Part shown: piece after piece, positions 26,643 through 36,466 of the stretch
Numbering within the stretch: the stretch's first letter is position 1
How the letters are laid out: each line of letters begins with the position of its first letter
Source of the DNA: Bacillus sp. ISL-51
Lineage (GTDB): Bacteria > Bacillota > Bacilli > Bacillales > Bacillaceae
Length of the DNA: 64,000 nt
Reading direction: 5' to 3'
Assembly: GCF_018613535.1 (NCBI RefSeq)
Contig: NZ_JAGGQB010000004.1
Span: forward strand, 144,080 to 208,079
The notes under the pieces: model-generated
What the model was told of the DNA's origin: nothing
Database searches by the model: none
Seen by the model: only the letters and a program-made list of their open reading frames with translations
Position numbers and translations under genes: made by a program

Positions 26643-28067
26643 TTATTCAGTTTTCGTATTCAACGGAAGGCGGATTTTAAAGGCCGTGCCTTTTCCTTTT
26701 TCGCTTTCAATGTCTATCGTGCCTTTATGCAATTCGACGAGCTGTTTGACAATGGACAGGCCGAGGCCGTATTCGCCGTAAGCCGTGTTCGTTCTGGAGA
26801 CGTCCGCCTTGTAGAATCGTTCCCATATGTGCTCGATTTCCTCTTTGGAAATGCCGATTCCTGTGTCTTTAATTTCGATAATCGTTTCTTTATAGCCTTC
26901 ATAACCGCGCAGCCGGATTTCTCCGTTTTGCGTAAATTGAATGCTGTTTTTCGTAATGTTGACGAGGATTTGGATGAGCCTGTCATAATCGGCATACACT
27001 TTTATCCCGTCATCCACTTGAATCAGCAGCTTGTTTTGTTTCTCTTCGGCCTGCTGATTGAGATGCTCTTTAATAATTTCAAACACCTCGATAAGCGGCA
27101 CACTCAGCTTGTCCAGCTTGATCTGCTGGGATCTGATTTTTTCATAATCCAGGTTTTCCTTCACGAGCCGCAGCATCCGCTTCGTCTCTTCACTGATCAG
27201 CGAGAAGCACTTCTCTTTATCCTTTTCGGGAATGGCATTGCTGTTCAGCCCTTCCACCAATCCGTTAATGGTCGTAAGCGGGGTTCTCAGTTCGTGCGAG
27301 ACATCCGCGATAAACTGGCGCCTCCGCTTTTCAAGGCGGTCAATCTGCTCTCGTGACTGCTTTAAATTCTTCGCCATAATATTAAAATCAGATGCCAGCA
27401 TGCCGATTTCATCCCTGCCGCTGCTCTTGAGGGAAATGTCGTAATCGCCGGACGCCACTTTTCCGGTCGCGTCACGCAATGTCTGAATCCGTCTGACGTG
27501 AAACTTAGACAGCAGCCAGCTTAACAAAATGGTGATGATCAGCGTGCCGATGATCGCGTAAAACATATAGCGGTTGACCTGGCCGATCATCTGCTCAACT
27601 CCCCTGACAGGAGAAACCAGCAGCACGGCGCCTTTAAATTGTTGGCTGATGAAAATGGGCTTTGCGACCAATGATACCTCTAAGCCTTCGTTGTTGAAAC
27701 GATTCATTTCCGCTCTGATTTGAACGGTTTTCCCTTGTTTCAGCATTTGCCATTCTTTACGCTTCAGCTTTTCATGCGGCGGCATATCATCCGGGAAAAA
27801 GTAAGGCCGCTGCTTTTCATCAAAAATGATAAACCGTGTCTCCCTCGTTTTTAAAATGTCCTGATACGGATACAAACGCCGCAAATCCAGATCCCGCCCG
27901 TCAAGCTCCATGGTGATCTGCCGCGCGTAGGAGGACAGTTCATCCACTTTATTTTGATAGGCAAAATCCTTCACAAAGTGCGAAAACAAAGAAATGATAA
28001 TGAGAAATGCCAAAATCAAAATGCTGACATGGCTCAAAAGGAGCTGGTATAAGTATTTAATCCTCAT
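26643..28067 (-). CDS. yclK: Sensor histidine kinase YclK
   Basis: YclK is the membrane sensor of the YclJ-YclK pair. The 474-aa product has helix 1 (about 8-30), an extracytoplasmic sensor region (about 33-165), helix 2 (about 168-188), a HAMP linker, the H-box with His258 (FIADVSHELRTPLTT), and an ATPase domain with N, G1 (IKDTGIGIS) and G2 (GEYGLGLSIVK) boxes. ATG 28067 lies inside the yclJ end (11-base overlap). The input is unknown; in B. subtilis the system responds to oxygen limitation through ResD. Confidence 0.94.
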   Translation of the reverse strand: MRIKYLYQLLLSHVSILILAFLIIISLFSHFVKDFAYQNKVDELSSYARQITMELDGRDLDLRRLYPYQDILKTRETRFIIFDEKQRPYFFPDDMPPHEKLKRKEWQMLKQGKTVQIRAEMNRFNNEGLEVSLVAKPIFISQQFKGAVLLVSPVRGVEQMIGQVNRYMFYAIIGTLIITILLSWLLSKFHVRRIQTLRDATGKVASGDYDISLKSSGRDEIGMLASDFNIMAKNLKQSREQIDRLEKRRRQFIADVSHELRTPLTTINGLVEGLNSNAIPEKDKEKCFSLISEETKRMLRLVKENLDYEKIRSQQIKLDKLSVPLIEVFEIIKEHLNQQAEEKQNKLLIQVDDGIKVYADYDRLIQILVNITKNSIQFTQNGEIRLRGYEGYKETIIEIKDTGIGISKEEIEHIWERFYKADVSRTNTAYGEYGLGLSIVKQLVELHKGTIDIESEKGKGTAFKIRLPLNTKTE

Positions 28068-28740
28068 CAAATTTATATCCTACCCCCCACACCGTGTATA
28101 AAAACGGTTTTTCCTCACTGGACAGCTTTTTGCGCAGCCGTTTAATATGAACATCAACCGTACGCTCATCACCGTAAAATTGATAGCCCCACACCTGTTC
28201 GAGCAATTGCTCTCTTGAAAAGACCTGGCGCGGGTTTTGCACGAGATAAAAGAGCAGGTCGAATTCCTTCGGCGTCAGGTTCTCAACAGGAACTCCGTGC
28301 AGAAATACTTCTCTGGTTTTCTTATTGATCGTAAAGCATGCGGTCTCGATCATGTCGTCGCTTTTGACCGCCTGCCCCGTTGCCCGGTACCTTCTGATGA
28401 CTGCTTTAATCCGCGCGACCAATGTCAGCGGGCTGAACGGCTTGGTGACATAGTCGTCCGCCCCCATTTCAAATCCGATGACCTGGTCGGACTCTGTATC
28501 TTTCGCCGTCAGCATAATAATCGGCACACTGCTCGTCTCTCTTATTTTCCGGCAGATCGTCACTCCGTCCATGGATGGGAGCATGATATCGAGTATGATC
28601 AAATCCCATTCGCCTTCCGTAAACCGCTGATATCCTTCCTGCCCGTCATGGACAAATTCCGCTTCGAAACCTTCTTTAAAAAAGAACATTTCTGTCATGG
28701 TGCACACGCTTATATTATCTTCTACCATTAATATTTTCAT
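28057..28740 (-). CDS. yclJ: OmpR-family response regulator YclJ
   Basis: The 227-aa regulator has a receiver domain with acidic residues E7/D8, phospho-acceptor Asp51 (LIILDIMLPSMDG) and Lys100 (VTKPFSP). A C-terminal OmpR/PhoB winged helix follows (about 130-225, RTVDVHIKRLRKKL). It is translationally coupled to yclK and divergent from yclI-yclH, its probable target exporter. Confidence 0.95.
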   Translation of the reverse strand: MKILMVEDNISVCTMTEMFFFKEGFEAEFVHDGQEGYQRFTEGEWDLIILDIMLPSMDGVTICRKIRETSSVPIIMLTAKDTESDQVIGFEMGADDYVTKPFSPLTLVARIKAVIRRYRATGQAVKSDDMIETACFTINKKTREVFLHGVPVENLTPKEFDLLFYLVQNPRQVFSREQLLEQVWGYQFYGDERTVDVHIKRLRKKLSSEEKPFLYTVWGVGYKFDED

Positions 28741-28849
28741 TGTATCCTCCGCTTGTCTTGACGCTTTTTCTTATAATAGCATCATTTCACCCGGATGTTT
28801 TCGCGATTCACAATTGTTAGTTTTTATTTCATCGCCCGGAAATAGTTTG

Positions 28850-28881
28850 TTCATATTTTTTTCATACTTTTCTCCTACTAT
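28850..28881 (+). promoter_or_regulatory. Tandem TTCATA repeats in the yclI upstream region
   Basis: Two TTCATA copies (28850-28855 and 28861-28866), 11 bases apart in phase with one helical turn, precede a -10-like TACTAT (28876-28881). This is the layout of an OmpR-type activator site over a weak -35. YclJ is the natural candidate, given its position and the divergent genes. Confidence 0.5.
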
Positions 28882-28952
28882 ATACGTATCGGATTACCGG
28901 TGCTAAAGATGGCCGGTTTTACAAGATCTGACACCTATACGGAGGAACAGAC

Positions 28953-30371
28953 ATGAACTTTATCAAAAGAGCCTTTTGGAGCATGAAGGCAAAAAAGGGA
29001 AAGACATTTTTGCAGGCAGTCGTGTTTTCGGTGATTTGCATTTTTGTGCTGTCCGGGCTTACCATCCAGTCGGCGGCAAAGAAATCAAGCGAGCTGGCAA
29101 GACAGCAGCTTGGCGGGAGCGTCACACTCCAGGTTGACCGCCAAAAGCAAATGGCACAGCAGCAAAACAAAGGGGAGAAGCGCACATTTGAATCGACGCC
29201 GATTTCTGTATCGGACGCAAACAAGCTTACAGCCTTACAGCATGTCAAAAACTATAACTTTCTCACAACTGCCTCAGCGAACGCAGAGAGTTTTGAAGCG
29301 ATTGAAAGCTCCGATACCGGTTCCGGCGGCAGCCGTTTTCAGGGCGGCGGAAGACAAATGATGTCAGCGGATATTTCAGTCGAGGGCGTACTCAGCACAG
29401 CGCTGCTTGATGACTTCACCGGCAAAAGCTCAAAAATCACCGAAGGCCGCGCCATCACAAAGACGGACATAGGCACTAAGACCGCAGTCATCAATGAAAC
29501 ACTGGCAAATCAAAACAAGCTAAAAGTCGGCGATTCCATCACTGTTTCATCAGCTTCAAATGAATCAGCGACGGTCAAGCTTAAAATTATAGGCTTATAT
29601 AAAACGACATCCTCAGGAGATGATCAGGCACAGCATTTTTCATTCTTAAATCCTGACAACAAAATCTACACGCCTTACACTGCGGCAGCGGCTTTGAAAG
29701 GCTCTGATTACAAAAATAAAATCAATTCGGCCGTTTATTATATGGATGATGCCAAATATATTGGTTCATTTGTTGCCGCGGCGAAAAAAACATCCATCGA
29801 TTTTAAAACGTACACGCTTACTGCAAATGACCAGGTATACCAGCGGATGGTTGGCCCGATTGAAAATGCGGCGTCATTTTCTAAAAATGTGGTGTATCTC
29901 GTGTCCATCGCAGGCGCGGTCATTCTCGGTTTAATCGTGATGATGTCAATCAGGGAACGCAAGTATGAAATGGGCGTCTTAATGGCGATCGGCGAAAAAC
30001 GCTGGAAGCTCATCGGACAGTTTTTAACGGAAATTCTGATCGTCGCCGTAATCGCTATCGGCATCGCGGCCGTGACGGGCAGCCTGATCGCCAATCAGCT
30101 AGGAAACCAGCTTCTTTCGCAGAAGATCAGCTCATCAAACGATACACAGCAAGCGGCAGGCGGCTGGGGCGAAATATCACGGGGAGTCGGTATGTTCGGC
30201 CATCATTCATCAAGTACGGACGTCATCAGTTCCATCCAAGTGAACGTCTCGCTGAATGACCTTTTGATTCTGGGCGGAATCGGCATCGGCATCGGCATTA
30301 TTGCCACAGTATTGCCGTCTGTATCAATCATGCGGCTTCACCCTAAAACCATCCTGACCAAGCAGGAGTAA
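28953..30371 (+). CDS. yclI: ABC transporter permease YclI (MacB/FtsX type)
   Basis: The 472-aa product has an N-terminal helix (about 18-38), a large extracytoplasmic domain (about 40-305) rich in Ser, Gly and Gln, then three C-terminal helices in the FtsX domain (about 308-470, NVVYLVSIAGAVILGLIVMMSIRERKYEMGVLMAIGEKRWKL). This is the architecture of MacB-type mechanotransmission exporters linked to peptide resistance or extrusion. It is cotranscribed with the ATPase yclH and divergent from yclJK. Confidence 0.9.
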   Translation: MNFIKRAFWSMKAKKGKTFLQAVVFSVICIFVLSGLTIQSAAKKSSELARQQLGGSVTLQVDRQKQMAQQQNKGEKRTFESTPISVSDANKLTALQHVKNYNFLTTASANAESFEAIESSDTGSGGSRFQGGGRQMMSADISVEGVLSTALLDDFTGKSSKITEGRAITKTDIGTKTAVINETLANQNKLKVGDSITVSSASNESATVKLKIIGLYKTTSSGDDQAQHFSFLNPDNKIYTPYTAAAALKGSDYKNKINSAVYYMDDAKYIGSFVAAAKKTSIDFKTYTLTANDQVYQRMVGPIENAASFSKNVVYLVSIAGAVILGLIVMMSIRERKYEMGVLMAIGEKRWKLIGQFLTEILIVAVIAIGIAAVTGSLIANQLGNQLLSQKISSSNDTQQAAGGWGEISRGVGMFGHHSSSTDVISSIQVNVSLNDLLILGGIGIGIGIIATVLPSVSIMRLHPKTILTKQE

Positions 30372-30385
30372 AAGGAGGCGGCGTA

Positions 30386-31069
30386 ATGAGCCTATTAACC
30401 TTTCAACAGGCCGGCTATTGGTATCAAGACAAATCACAGCCGCTGTTTCAGCATATTAATATCAGCTTTGAAAAAGGAAAGTTTTATACAATTGTCGGCG
30501 CCTCCGGAACGGGGAAAACAACATTTTTGTCTCTGGCAGGCGGCCTTGATACACCTAAAGAGGGAAGCATTCTTTATAACGGAACAGCCATTTCCAAAAT
30601 CGGATTAACGAATTTCAGAAATCAATACGTTTCTATCGTCTTTCAATCTTATAATCTGATTCCGTATATGACGGCGCTCCAAAATGTCACAACGGCAATG
30701 GAGATTACCGGGTCTAAGGAAAAAAACAAAGACGCGTTCGCGCTCAGTATGCTAAAAAGAGTCGGCATCACGGAACAGCAGGCGCGGCAGCGGGTGCTGA
30801 CATTAAGCGGCGGACAGCAGCAGCGGGTTTCGATTGCGCGGGCGTTCTGCTGTGATACGGATTTGATTTACGCGGATGAACCGACGGGAAATCTTGATGA
30901 GGATACGTCAAAGGAAATTGTCCGGCTCTTTCAGGAATTGGCTCACAAAGGCGATAAATGCGTCATTATGGTCACGCATGACGAACAAATTGCCAAAGTA
31001 TCCGATATCAATATCCGATTATCCAGAGGAAGTTTCACAGTGAAGGAAAACGGCACGGCTGTTTCCTAA
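30386..31069 (+). CDS. yclH: ABC transporter ATPase YclH
   Basis: The 227-aa ATPase has Walker A GASGTGKTTF (residues about 38-47), signature [15 protein letters not shown], Walker B DLIYADEPTGNLDED and His loop IMVTHDE, the LolD/MacB subclass pattern. AAAGGAGGCGGCG precedes the ATG, 14 bases after yclI. It energises YclI. Confidence 0.93.
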   Translation: MSLLTFQQAGYWYQDKSQPLFQHINISFEKGKFYTIVGASGTGKTTFLSLAGGLDTPKEGSILYNGTAISKIGLTNFRNQYVSIVFQSYNLIPYMTALQNVTTAMEITGSKEKNKDAFALSMLKRVGITEQQARQRVLTLSGGQQQRVSIARAFCCDTDLIYADEPTGNLDEDTSKEIVRLFQELAHKGDKCVIMVTHDEQIAKVSDINIRLSRGSFTVKENGTAVS

Positions 31070-31074
31070 AAACC

Positions 31075-31102
31075 GCGCCCCTGCCAGCGCAGACAGGGGC
31101 GC
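31075..31102 (+). terminator. First hairpin after yclH
   Basis: 9-bp stem GCGCCCCTG / CAGGGGCGC with a 10-base loop, 5 bases after the yclH stop. The T-run is poor, so it may pause or protect the transcript rather than terminate fully. Confidence 0.55.
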
Positions 31103-31136
31103 ATCCTATATCCCCCTATTCAATAGAAGTGAACGT

Positions 31137-31171
31137 AAAAAGAGCGAGGGCTGCATCCCCCCGCTCTTTTT
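31137..31171. terminator. Bidirectional terminator between yclH and yxeQ
   Basis: Stem AAAAAGAGCG / CGCTCTTTTT with a 15-base loop and T-runs on both strands. Confidence 0.85.
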
Positions 31172-31173
31172 AT

Positions 31174-32520
31174 TTATATCAATTGCAGATAGCGTTCAAT
31201 ATCCGATTGCAGGACGGCATCGATCAGTGCTTCCGCTTTTTGTACCTCTTCCGGCAAAGCGAGTCTGAGCTTGCCCTGTATGTCTTCCTCAGAAAGTCCG
31301 TTTCCGGGTGCCCCTTTCGGACAATCGACACGTGTTTCATATACGTGATTGCCGGCGGCGGCCACCCGTACGATCGTGAAGCGGCCTTTTGGCACGGCGT
31401 TCTCAGCCGGGTGAATCCGGTCGTCATAGCGGCGGTGAATCCGGGAAAAATCGCTTTGAATGGCTTCCGGAATCGGCTTGGATGTGAAGTTTTCCGCTGA
31501 AAAATCTTTTCCGTGCAAAGCGAGGGTGATGATATATTCAACGCTGAACCGTCCGGCTTCTCCCGTTTTCGGGCGCCGTTCTGTAAGAGCGGCATCTCCC
31601 CCCGAAGGAAAAATCACATCGATTCGGTCGATTTGATCGGCAGTGAGTCCATGCTGCGCCTTCAGCTTAAGGATGGCGTCAGCCGCATGATGAGCCGCCG
31701 AGCAAAACGGATACATTTTAAACCAAAGCCCCGGACTGACGATTCGCCAAGGCTTTCCCCATCCGTTTAAAAATATTGCTTCCGCCCGTTCAAGATCGCC
31801 ATACAGCCCGAAAAAGCCTTTGTCTCCGTCAAGCGCGTGTACTGATCCGCCGAATCCGGTTTGCGCAAGCCTTGCGGCGAACAAGCCGGCTTGAGACGCT
31901 AAGCCGGCATGGAGCGGTTTCATTTCTGTGCCGAATTGAACCCTCATGCCTCCGGATTGCGCGGCAGCAAAGCCGATCGCTTTCTCCAGTTCAGTTTGAT
32001 TCAGTTTCTCTGCGTAACCGACGGCGCATGCTGCCGCTATTGCGCCTAATGTGCCAGTGTTGTGCCAGCCTTTCTCATAGTGGCGCCTTCCGACTGACTC
32101 ACCGAGCCTCGCCATTACCTCTGCCCCTGTAATGTAAGCGCCGAGAAAGCGGCTCTTGTCCATACGGCCGGATGATGCGGCTGCGATAAGAGCCGGAAGA
32201 ATGACGGCGCTCGGGTGTCCTCTCACATCTGAATGAACATCATCGAAATCAAGTGCATGCGCAATAAATCCGTTGATCAGCGCCGATTGGGACGGCGCCG
32301 TTTTTCTGTTTCGGCCGATAAGCGGAGATATGGGCTGTCCGCCTTCTTCATCGATCAGCTTCAACAGCTTATCTATCCCTTTATCCTTTCTACCCGCGAA
32401 GGCCGCCGCTGTAAAATCAAGCAGCCCTTTTTGCGCCTCTTTCATGGCTTCGGCGGACGTTTCTGGCACAGATGAGATGACGGCCTGCGCAAGCCCGGCC
32501 GTCAGACGTTTCATATTCAT
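31174..32520 (-). CDS. yxeQ: MmgE/PrpD-family protein YxeQ
   Basis: The 448-aa product is a MmgE/PrpD protein, relatives of 2-methylcitrate dehydratase, with [39 protein letters not shown] and PCSAAHH-like [13 protein letters not shown]. It is the last gene of yxeKLMNOPQ. In this pathway it probably acts as a lyase or isomerase on a late intermediate of modified-cysteine breakdown; that is inference. ATG 32520 overlaps the yxeP stop (ATGA); the in-frame ATG at 32514 is also possible. Confidence 0.88.
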   Translation of the reverse strand: MNMKRLTAGLAQAVISSVPETSAEAMKEAQKGLLDFTAAAFAGRKDKGIDKLLKLIDEEGGQPISPLIGRNRKTAPSQSALINGFIAHALDFDDVHSDVRGHPSAVILPALIAAASSGRMDKSRFLGAYITGAEVMARLGESVGRRHYEKGWHNTGTLGAIAAACAVGYAEKLNQTELEKAIGFAAAQSGGMRVQFGTEMKPLHAGLASQAGLFAARLAQTGFGGSVHALDGDKGFFGLYGDLERAEAIFLNGWGKPWRIVSPGLWFKMYPFCSAAHHAADAILKLKAQHGLTADQIDRIDVIFPSGGDAALTERRPKTGEAGRFSVEYIITLALHGKDFSAENFTSKPIPEAIQSDFSRIHRRYDDRIHPAENAVPKGRFTIVRVAAAGNHVYETRVDCPKGAPGNGLSEEDIQGKLRLALPEEVQKAEALIDAVLQSDIERYLQLI

Positions 32521-33668
32521 TCCGCCTGCTCCAGCACATTGACGGCCAGTTGAGCGAAATATTCGGCCGCAACCGACAGCGCCTTTTCGTCTAATGTGAA
32601 TGCAGGATGGTGCCATTCCTCTGTCCCGTTTGTTCCCATCCAAACGAAGAAGCCGGGAATGTTTTCTTGGTAAAGGGCGAAGTCTTCACCGCCGGGAGAC
32701 TGCGCAGCCTGTACAGTTTGAAAACCGAGGCTTTCTGCCGTTTGTGCGGCTGTCTTTAAAAATCGTCCGTCGTTCATGACTGACGGCAGGTAAGGAAACC
32801 AGCGGAATTCAGCCTCTGCCCCGAAGCCTGCCGCAACCCCTTCGGCCACCCGTTTCATATGTTCCGGTACGGCGTCCCGCGCTACTTTTTGAAACGTACG
32901 GACTGTTCCTTCCATCTCAACTTGGTCGGGGATGACGTTCCAAGAGCTGCCGCCTTGGACTCTTGTGATGCTGACGACGGCATTATGGAGCGAGCTGATA
33001 TTTCTGCTGACAACCGATTGCAGGGCGCCGATCATCTGCCCCGCCGCCTGAATCGGGTCAATGCTGTTATCAGGGATGCCGGCGTGCCCGCCTTTTCCCT
33101 TAACGGTAATCTCAAACCGATCGACACTCGCCATGAGAGGGCCTTCCTTCAGGCCGATGGTGCCGACGGGGAGATCCGGTTTGTTGTGCATGCCGAATAT
33201 TGCCGATACGCCGTCAAGCGCTCCGGCTTCGATGACCTGCCTTGCTCCGGCGGCGATTTCTTCGGCGGGCTGAAAAATGAACCGCACCGTCCCTTTCAGT
33301 TCATGCTTTCGCTCATTCAGTAAGAAAGCCGTTCCGAGAATAGAGGCCGTGTGGAAATCATGGCCGCACGCGTGCATGATACCGCTGTTTCGTGAAGCAA
33401 ACGGAAGATTTGTCTTCTCTTCAATGGGCAAAGCGTCAATATCCGCTCTGACGGCGATGACGGGGCCGTTTTTGTCTCCTTTGATCTCGGCGACCACGCC
33501 TGTTTGAAGCTTCGGAAAATCAAGGATCGCAATCTCTTCTTCCTCCAGCCAGAGGCGGATTTTTTTGGTCGTCTCGTATTCTTCAGCTGACAGTTCAGGG
33601 TATTCATGAAGGTCGCGGCGAATGTTGATTAAACGTTTGTTTAACGTCTCATGCGTTTCTTTTGCCAT
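32517..33668 (-). CDS. yxeP: M20-family N-acyl-cysteine deacetylase YxeP
   Basis: YxeP removes the acetyl group from N-acetylated cysteine derivatives. The 383-aa protein has the M20D amidohydrolase layout: [22 protein letters not shown], metal-binding [11 protein letters not shown] (Cys and His), the catalytic pair in [11 protein letters not shown], and a dimerisation lid (about 180-290). The C terminus [22 protein letters not shown] is typical. It agrees closely with the B. subtilis protein as I recall it. Confidence 0.93.
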   Translation of the reverse strand: MAKETHETLNKRLINIRRDLHEYPELSAEEYETTKKIRLWLEEEEIAILDFPKLQTGVVAEIKGDKNGPVIAVRADIDALPIEEKTNLPFASRNSGIMHACGHDFHTASILGTAFLLNERKHELKGTVRFIFQPAEEIAAGARQVIEAGALDGVSAIFGMHNKPDLPVGTIGLKEGPLMASVDRFEITVKGKGGHAGIPDNSIDPIQAAGQMIGALQSVVSRNISSLHNAVVSITRVQGGSSWNVIPDQVEMEGTVRTFQKVARDAVPEHMKRVAEGVAAGFGAEAEFRWFPYLPSVMNDGRFLKTAAQTAESLGFQTVQAAQSPGGEDFALYQENIPGFFVWMGTNGTEEWHHPAFTLDEKALSVAAEYFAQLAVNVLEQAE

Positions 33669-33685
33669 TTCTTCTTCTTCCCTTC

Positions 33686-34435
33686 TTACACAAGTTCAGC
33701 AGGTTCCCCCACTTGCTTGATGAATTTTTTCGTCCGTTCGTTTTGCGGGTTGTCAAACAGCTCCTGCGGTGTTCCCTGCTCGATGATGCGTCCATCCGCC
33801 ATAAAAATGACTTGATCGGCAACTTCCCGGGCAAATGCCATCTCGTGGGTCACGATGACCATCGTCGTTTGCTTTTCCGCAATTGATTGGATGACTTGGA
33901 GCACTTCTGCCACAAGCTCAGGATCAAGGGCTGATGTCGGTTCGTCAAGCAGAATCGCATGGGGATCAACTGCCAGAGCCCGCGCAATACCGATCCGCTG
34001 CTGCTGCCCGCCTGACATCGTAATCGGGTAGCTGTCGGCTTTGTGCTCTAAACCGACCTGCCGCAACAGCTCCATGCCGATTCGGTCCGCTTCTTTTTTC
34101 GGCTTTTTTTGAGCCGTGATCAGCGCTTCGGTCACGTTTTGCAGCGCGGTTTTGTTTTTGAATAAATTATAATTTTGAAAGACCATCGCCGTCTGCTGGC
34201 GAAGGCGGTGTACGTCTTTCCTTGAATAGGAAGATGCGTTAAGCTTCGCTGTCCCGATTTCAATGACGCCTTCATCAGGGCGCTCCAGCAGGTTCAGACA
34301 GCGGAGAAGCGTTGATTTCCCTGAGCCTGAAGGCCCGATGATCGCCGTAACTTCGCCGCTTTTCACTTCAAGGCCGATGCCGTCAAGCACGGTGAGATCT
34401 TTAAATGCTTTACGGATATTTTTGACTTGTATCAT
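33686..34435 (-). CDS. yxeO: Amino acid ABC transporter ATPase YxeO
   Basis: The 249-aa ATPase has Walker A GPSGSGKST, signature MSGGQQQRIGIARAL, Walker [15 protein letters not shown] and His switch VTHEMAFA, typical of polar amino acid importers. ATG 34435 (MIQVKNIRKAF) follows AGGAGGTG by 6 bases; the GTG at 34444 is part of that ribosome site. With YxeM and YxeN it forms the importer. Confidence 0.94.
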   Translation of the reverse strand: MIQVKNIRKAFKDLTVLDGIGLEVKSGEVTAIIGPSGSGKSTLLRCLNLLERPDEGVIEIGTAKLNASSYSRKDVHRLRQQTAMVFQNYNLFKNKTALQNVTEALITAQKKPKKEADRIGMELLRQVGLEHKADSYPITMSGGQQQRIGIARALAVDPHAILLDEPTSALDPELVAEVLQVIQSIAEKQTTMVIVTHEMAFAREVADQVIFMADGRIIEQGTPQELFDNPQNERTKKFIKQVGEPAELV

Positions 34436-34447
34436 CCGGTGCACCTC

Positions 34448-35122
34448 CTATGTCCGATAAGGCTTGCTGATCGCCCGTTCGAGCAGATCCTGCAGCACGC
34501 TGTATATAATAGTAAGAATCCAGTACATCACCGCGACGGCCAAATATGTTTCAAAATACTTCAGATTGCCTGACGCATACATTTTTCCCTGTGCGAACAT
34601 CTCCATGACACCTAATGTAAAGGCGAGCGAGGTTTCTTTTAACAGGCCGATAAATGTGTTTCCTGTCGCGGGAAGCGCGTTTCTGATCGCCTGCGGGAAA
34701 ATGACCCGTCTGTACGCCTGGGATTTCGTCATACCGACAGAAAGACAGGCCTCCAGCTGGCCTTCGTCTACTGAATTCAAGGCAGCACGGAAGATTTCGG
34801 CTAAGTAGGCGGCATTTTTCAAACTTAACCCGATAATGGCCGCCGTTAACGCCGTCATCTTGCTCATTCCGGGGAAGAGCTGAGGCAGGCCGTAATAAAT
34901 TAAGAAAAGCTGAACAAGTGTCGGCACGCCCCGGAAAAATGAAATATACACCTTTGACAGCTGATGAAGCACCGGAATACGATTTTTCGTAATAAGCGCG
35001 AAAATGAGGCCGCCGATCACGGCAAACACCATGGCCGCGACAGCCATTAATAAAGTGATCGGCAAAGCTTCAATTAACGCGGGAAAGGCTGAAAACATAA
35101 AACCCCAATCAATGCTGTTCAT
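34448..35122 (-). CDS. yxeN: Amino acid ABC transporter permease YxeN
   Basis: The 224-aa HisM-type permease has about five helices and the EAA loop EACLSVGMTKSQAYRRVIFPQAIRNALP that docks on the ATPase. RGVPTLVQLFLIYYGLP is the usual helix-2 motif. It lies 12 bases upstream of yxeO. Confidence 0.94.
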   Translation of the reverse strand: MNSIDWGFMFSAFPALIEALPITLLMAVAAMVFAVIGGLIFALITKNRIPVLHQLSKVYISFFRGVPTLVQLFLIYYGLPQLFPGMSKMTALTAAIIGLSLKNAAYLAEIFRAALNSVDEGQLEACLSVGMTKSQAYRRVIFPQAIRNALPATGNTFIGLLKETSLAFTLGVMEMFAQGKMYASGNLKYFETYLAVAVMYWILTIIYSVLQDLLERAISKPYRT

Positions 35123-35144
35123 TCTCGTTTTTCACCGCCGTTTC

Positions 35145-35936
35145 TTAATGCTTTGTTTCTGTTGTGATGTCTTCTTTAAAGTATTTTTCTGACAGTTTTT
35201 TCAGCGTGCCGTCTTTCCGCAGTTCTTCAATGGCTTTATTCACTTTTTTGCGGATTTTATCGTGCGCTGCATCCTTAGCGAATGGGAAAGCGACTTTTTC
35301 GTAGACAATCGGGTCTCCGGCCAGTTTCAGAGGCAGACCGGTCTTTTTAATCTGGGCGATCAGGACGCTGCGGCTGTTTACATAAGCGTCAACGCGTCCG
35401 TAGGCCACGTCTTTCATCGTTCCTTCCTGAGTTTCATATGTTTTAATGTTGATTTTTTTATCCGGGTCCTTGCTTTCAAGGTTTTTCGCATGGTTTGAGC
35501 CGAGAACGGCCGCTACGGTTTTTCCTTTTAAATCATTAACTGATTTGATGTCTTTGTTGTCGTTTTTGACGACGATTTGAGTGCCCGCATAAGAATACGG
35601 TTCAGTAAAGTTATAGGTTTTCTTGCGTTCGTCCGTTACAGCGACTTGGTTTGAGATTGTGTCGAGTTTGCCGGTTTGGAGCTCGCCCATCAGTCCGCTG
35701 AATTCAAGCAGCTTCCAGTCGAGCTTCATATTGATTTTTTTCGCTGCGGCTTCCATTACGTCCACGTCAAACCCTGTCAGCTTGCCATTTTCTTTATATG
35801 CGAACGGATAGCTTTGTCCGGTGGCGCCGACATGCAGCACGTTCTCACCGCTTTCACTTTGTTTTCCGTTTCCGCATGCTGATAAGACGGCCAAAAGCGC
35901 CGCAGCTAACAACAGAACCCATGTTTTCTTTTTCAT
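35145..35936 (-). CDS. yxeM: Substrate-binding lipoprotein YxeM
   Basis: The 263-aa product has a lipoprotein signal with lipobox LLAVLSAC (Cys21) and an amino-acid-binding fold of the SBP_bac_3 family (GFDVDVMEAAAKKINMKLDWK, TISNQVAVTDERKKTYNFTEPY, VAAVLGSNHAKNLE). It delivers the S-modified cysteine to YxeN-YxeO. The ligand is inferred from the operon, not from the pocket. Confidence 0.93.
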   Translation of the reverse strand: MKKKTWVLLLAAALLAVLSACGNGKQSESGENVLHVGATGQSYPFAYKENGKLTGFDVDVMEAAAKKINMKLDWKLLEFSGLMGELQTGKLDTISNQVAVTDERKKTYNFTEPYSYAGTQIVVKNDNKDIKSVNDLKGKTVAAVLGSNHAKNLESKDPDKKINIKTYETQEGTMKDVAYGRVDAYVNSRSVLIAQIKKTGLPLKLAGDPIVYEKVAFPFAKDAAHDKIRKKVNKAIEELRKDGTLKKLSEKYFKEDITTETKH

Positions 35937-35956
35937 TAAAATCCCGCCTTCTTATG

Positions 35957-36454
35957 TTATAGATCATTCCGCAATTCTTTTTTCAAGTAAATGGTGATAT
36001 GCCCTTTTCCTAAATCCTTTTCGCCCGAACGGACATAGCCTTTACGCTCATACATGCCGATCAGCCACGGATGTTTGTCAGCCGTTCCCAATGAGACGAA
36101 GGGGGCTTTCAGCGTATCGCGGAGCACCGTTTGCTCCAGCCACTCCAGCAGTTCTGAGCCCGTCCCTTTTTTTCCGAGATCAGGGTCAACGGCGAACCAC
36201 CAAATATGAGGAACGCCATACGGACCAGGATTTGGCCCCCACGGCATCCGCAATGAAATCGTGGCCAGTATCCGGCTGTCTTCCTCCAGAACATAACAGG
36301 CATTTTTACGTATGTTGTTTTGTATAAGCTCTTTGTCCGCCGTTGCGGCGGCAAAGCTGATGCCGAGCTTGCGAATCGGTTCATAAGCCCGCAGTGTCAG
36401 CGAAAGCAGCTCATCAGCGTCTGCTTCCGTCGCGAGCCGATATTGTCTTGACAT
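35957..36454 (-). CDS. yxeL: GNAT-family N-acetyltransferase YxeL
   Basis: YxeL acetylates the amino group of the imported cysteine derivative before oxidation by YxeK. The 165-aa protein has a GNAT fold with VDPDLGKKGTGSELLEWLE (acetyl-CoA pyrophosphate loop, here GKKGTG) and ends IGMYERKGYVRSGEKDLGKGHITIYLKKE. It lies 12 bases after yxeK. Confidence 0.9.
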   Translation of the reverse strand: MSRQYRLATEADADELLSLTLRAYEPIRKLGISFAAATADKELIQNNIRKNACYVLEEDSRILATISLRMPWGPNPGPYGVPHIWWFAVDPDLGKKGTGSELLEWLEQTVLRDTLKAPFVSLGTADKHPWLIGMYERKGYVRSGEKDLGKGHITIYLKKELRNDL

Positions 36455-36466
36455 GGTCCGCCCTCC

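Noticed and set aside
26727..27356. 209-codon plus-strand frame inside yclK
   Set aside because: It is the antisense of a well-conserved kinase domain. It has no ribosome site or family resemblance.
31075..31171. Two adjacent inverted repeats considered as a mobile-element end
   Set aside because: Each is explained as a transcription terminator. There is no transposase, target duplication or matching copy at 37.9 kb.
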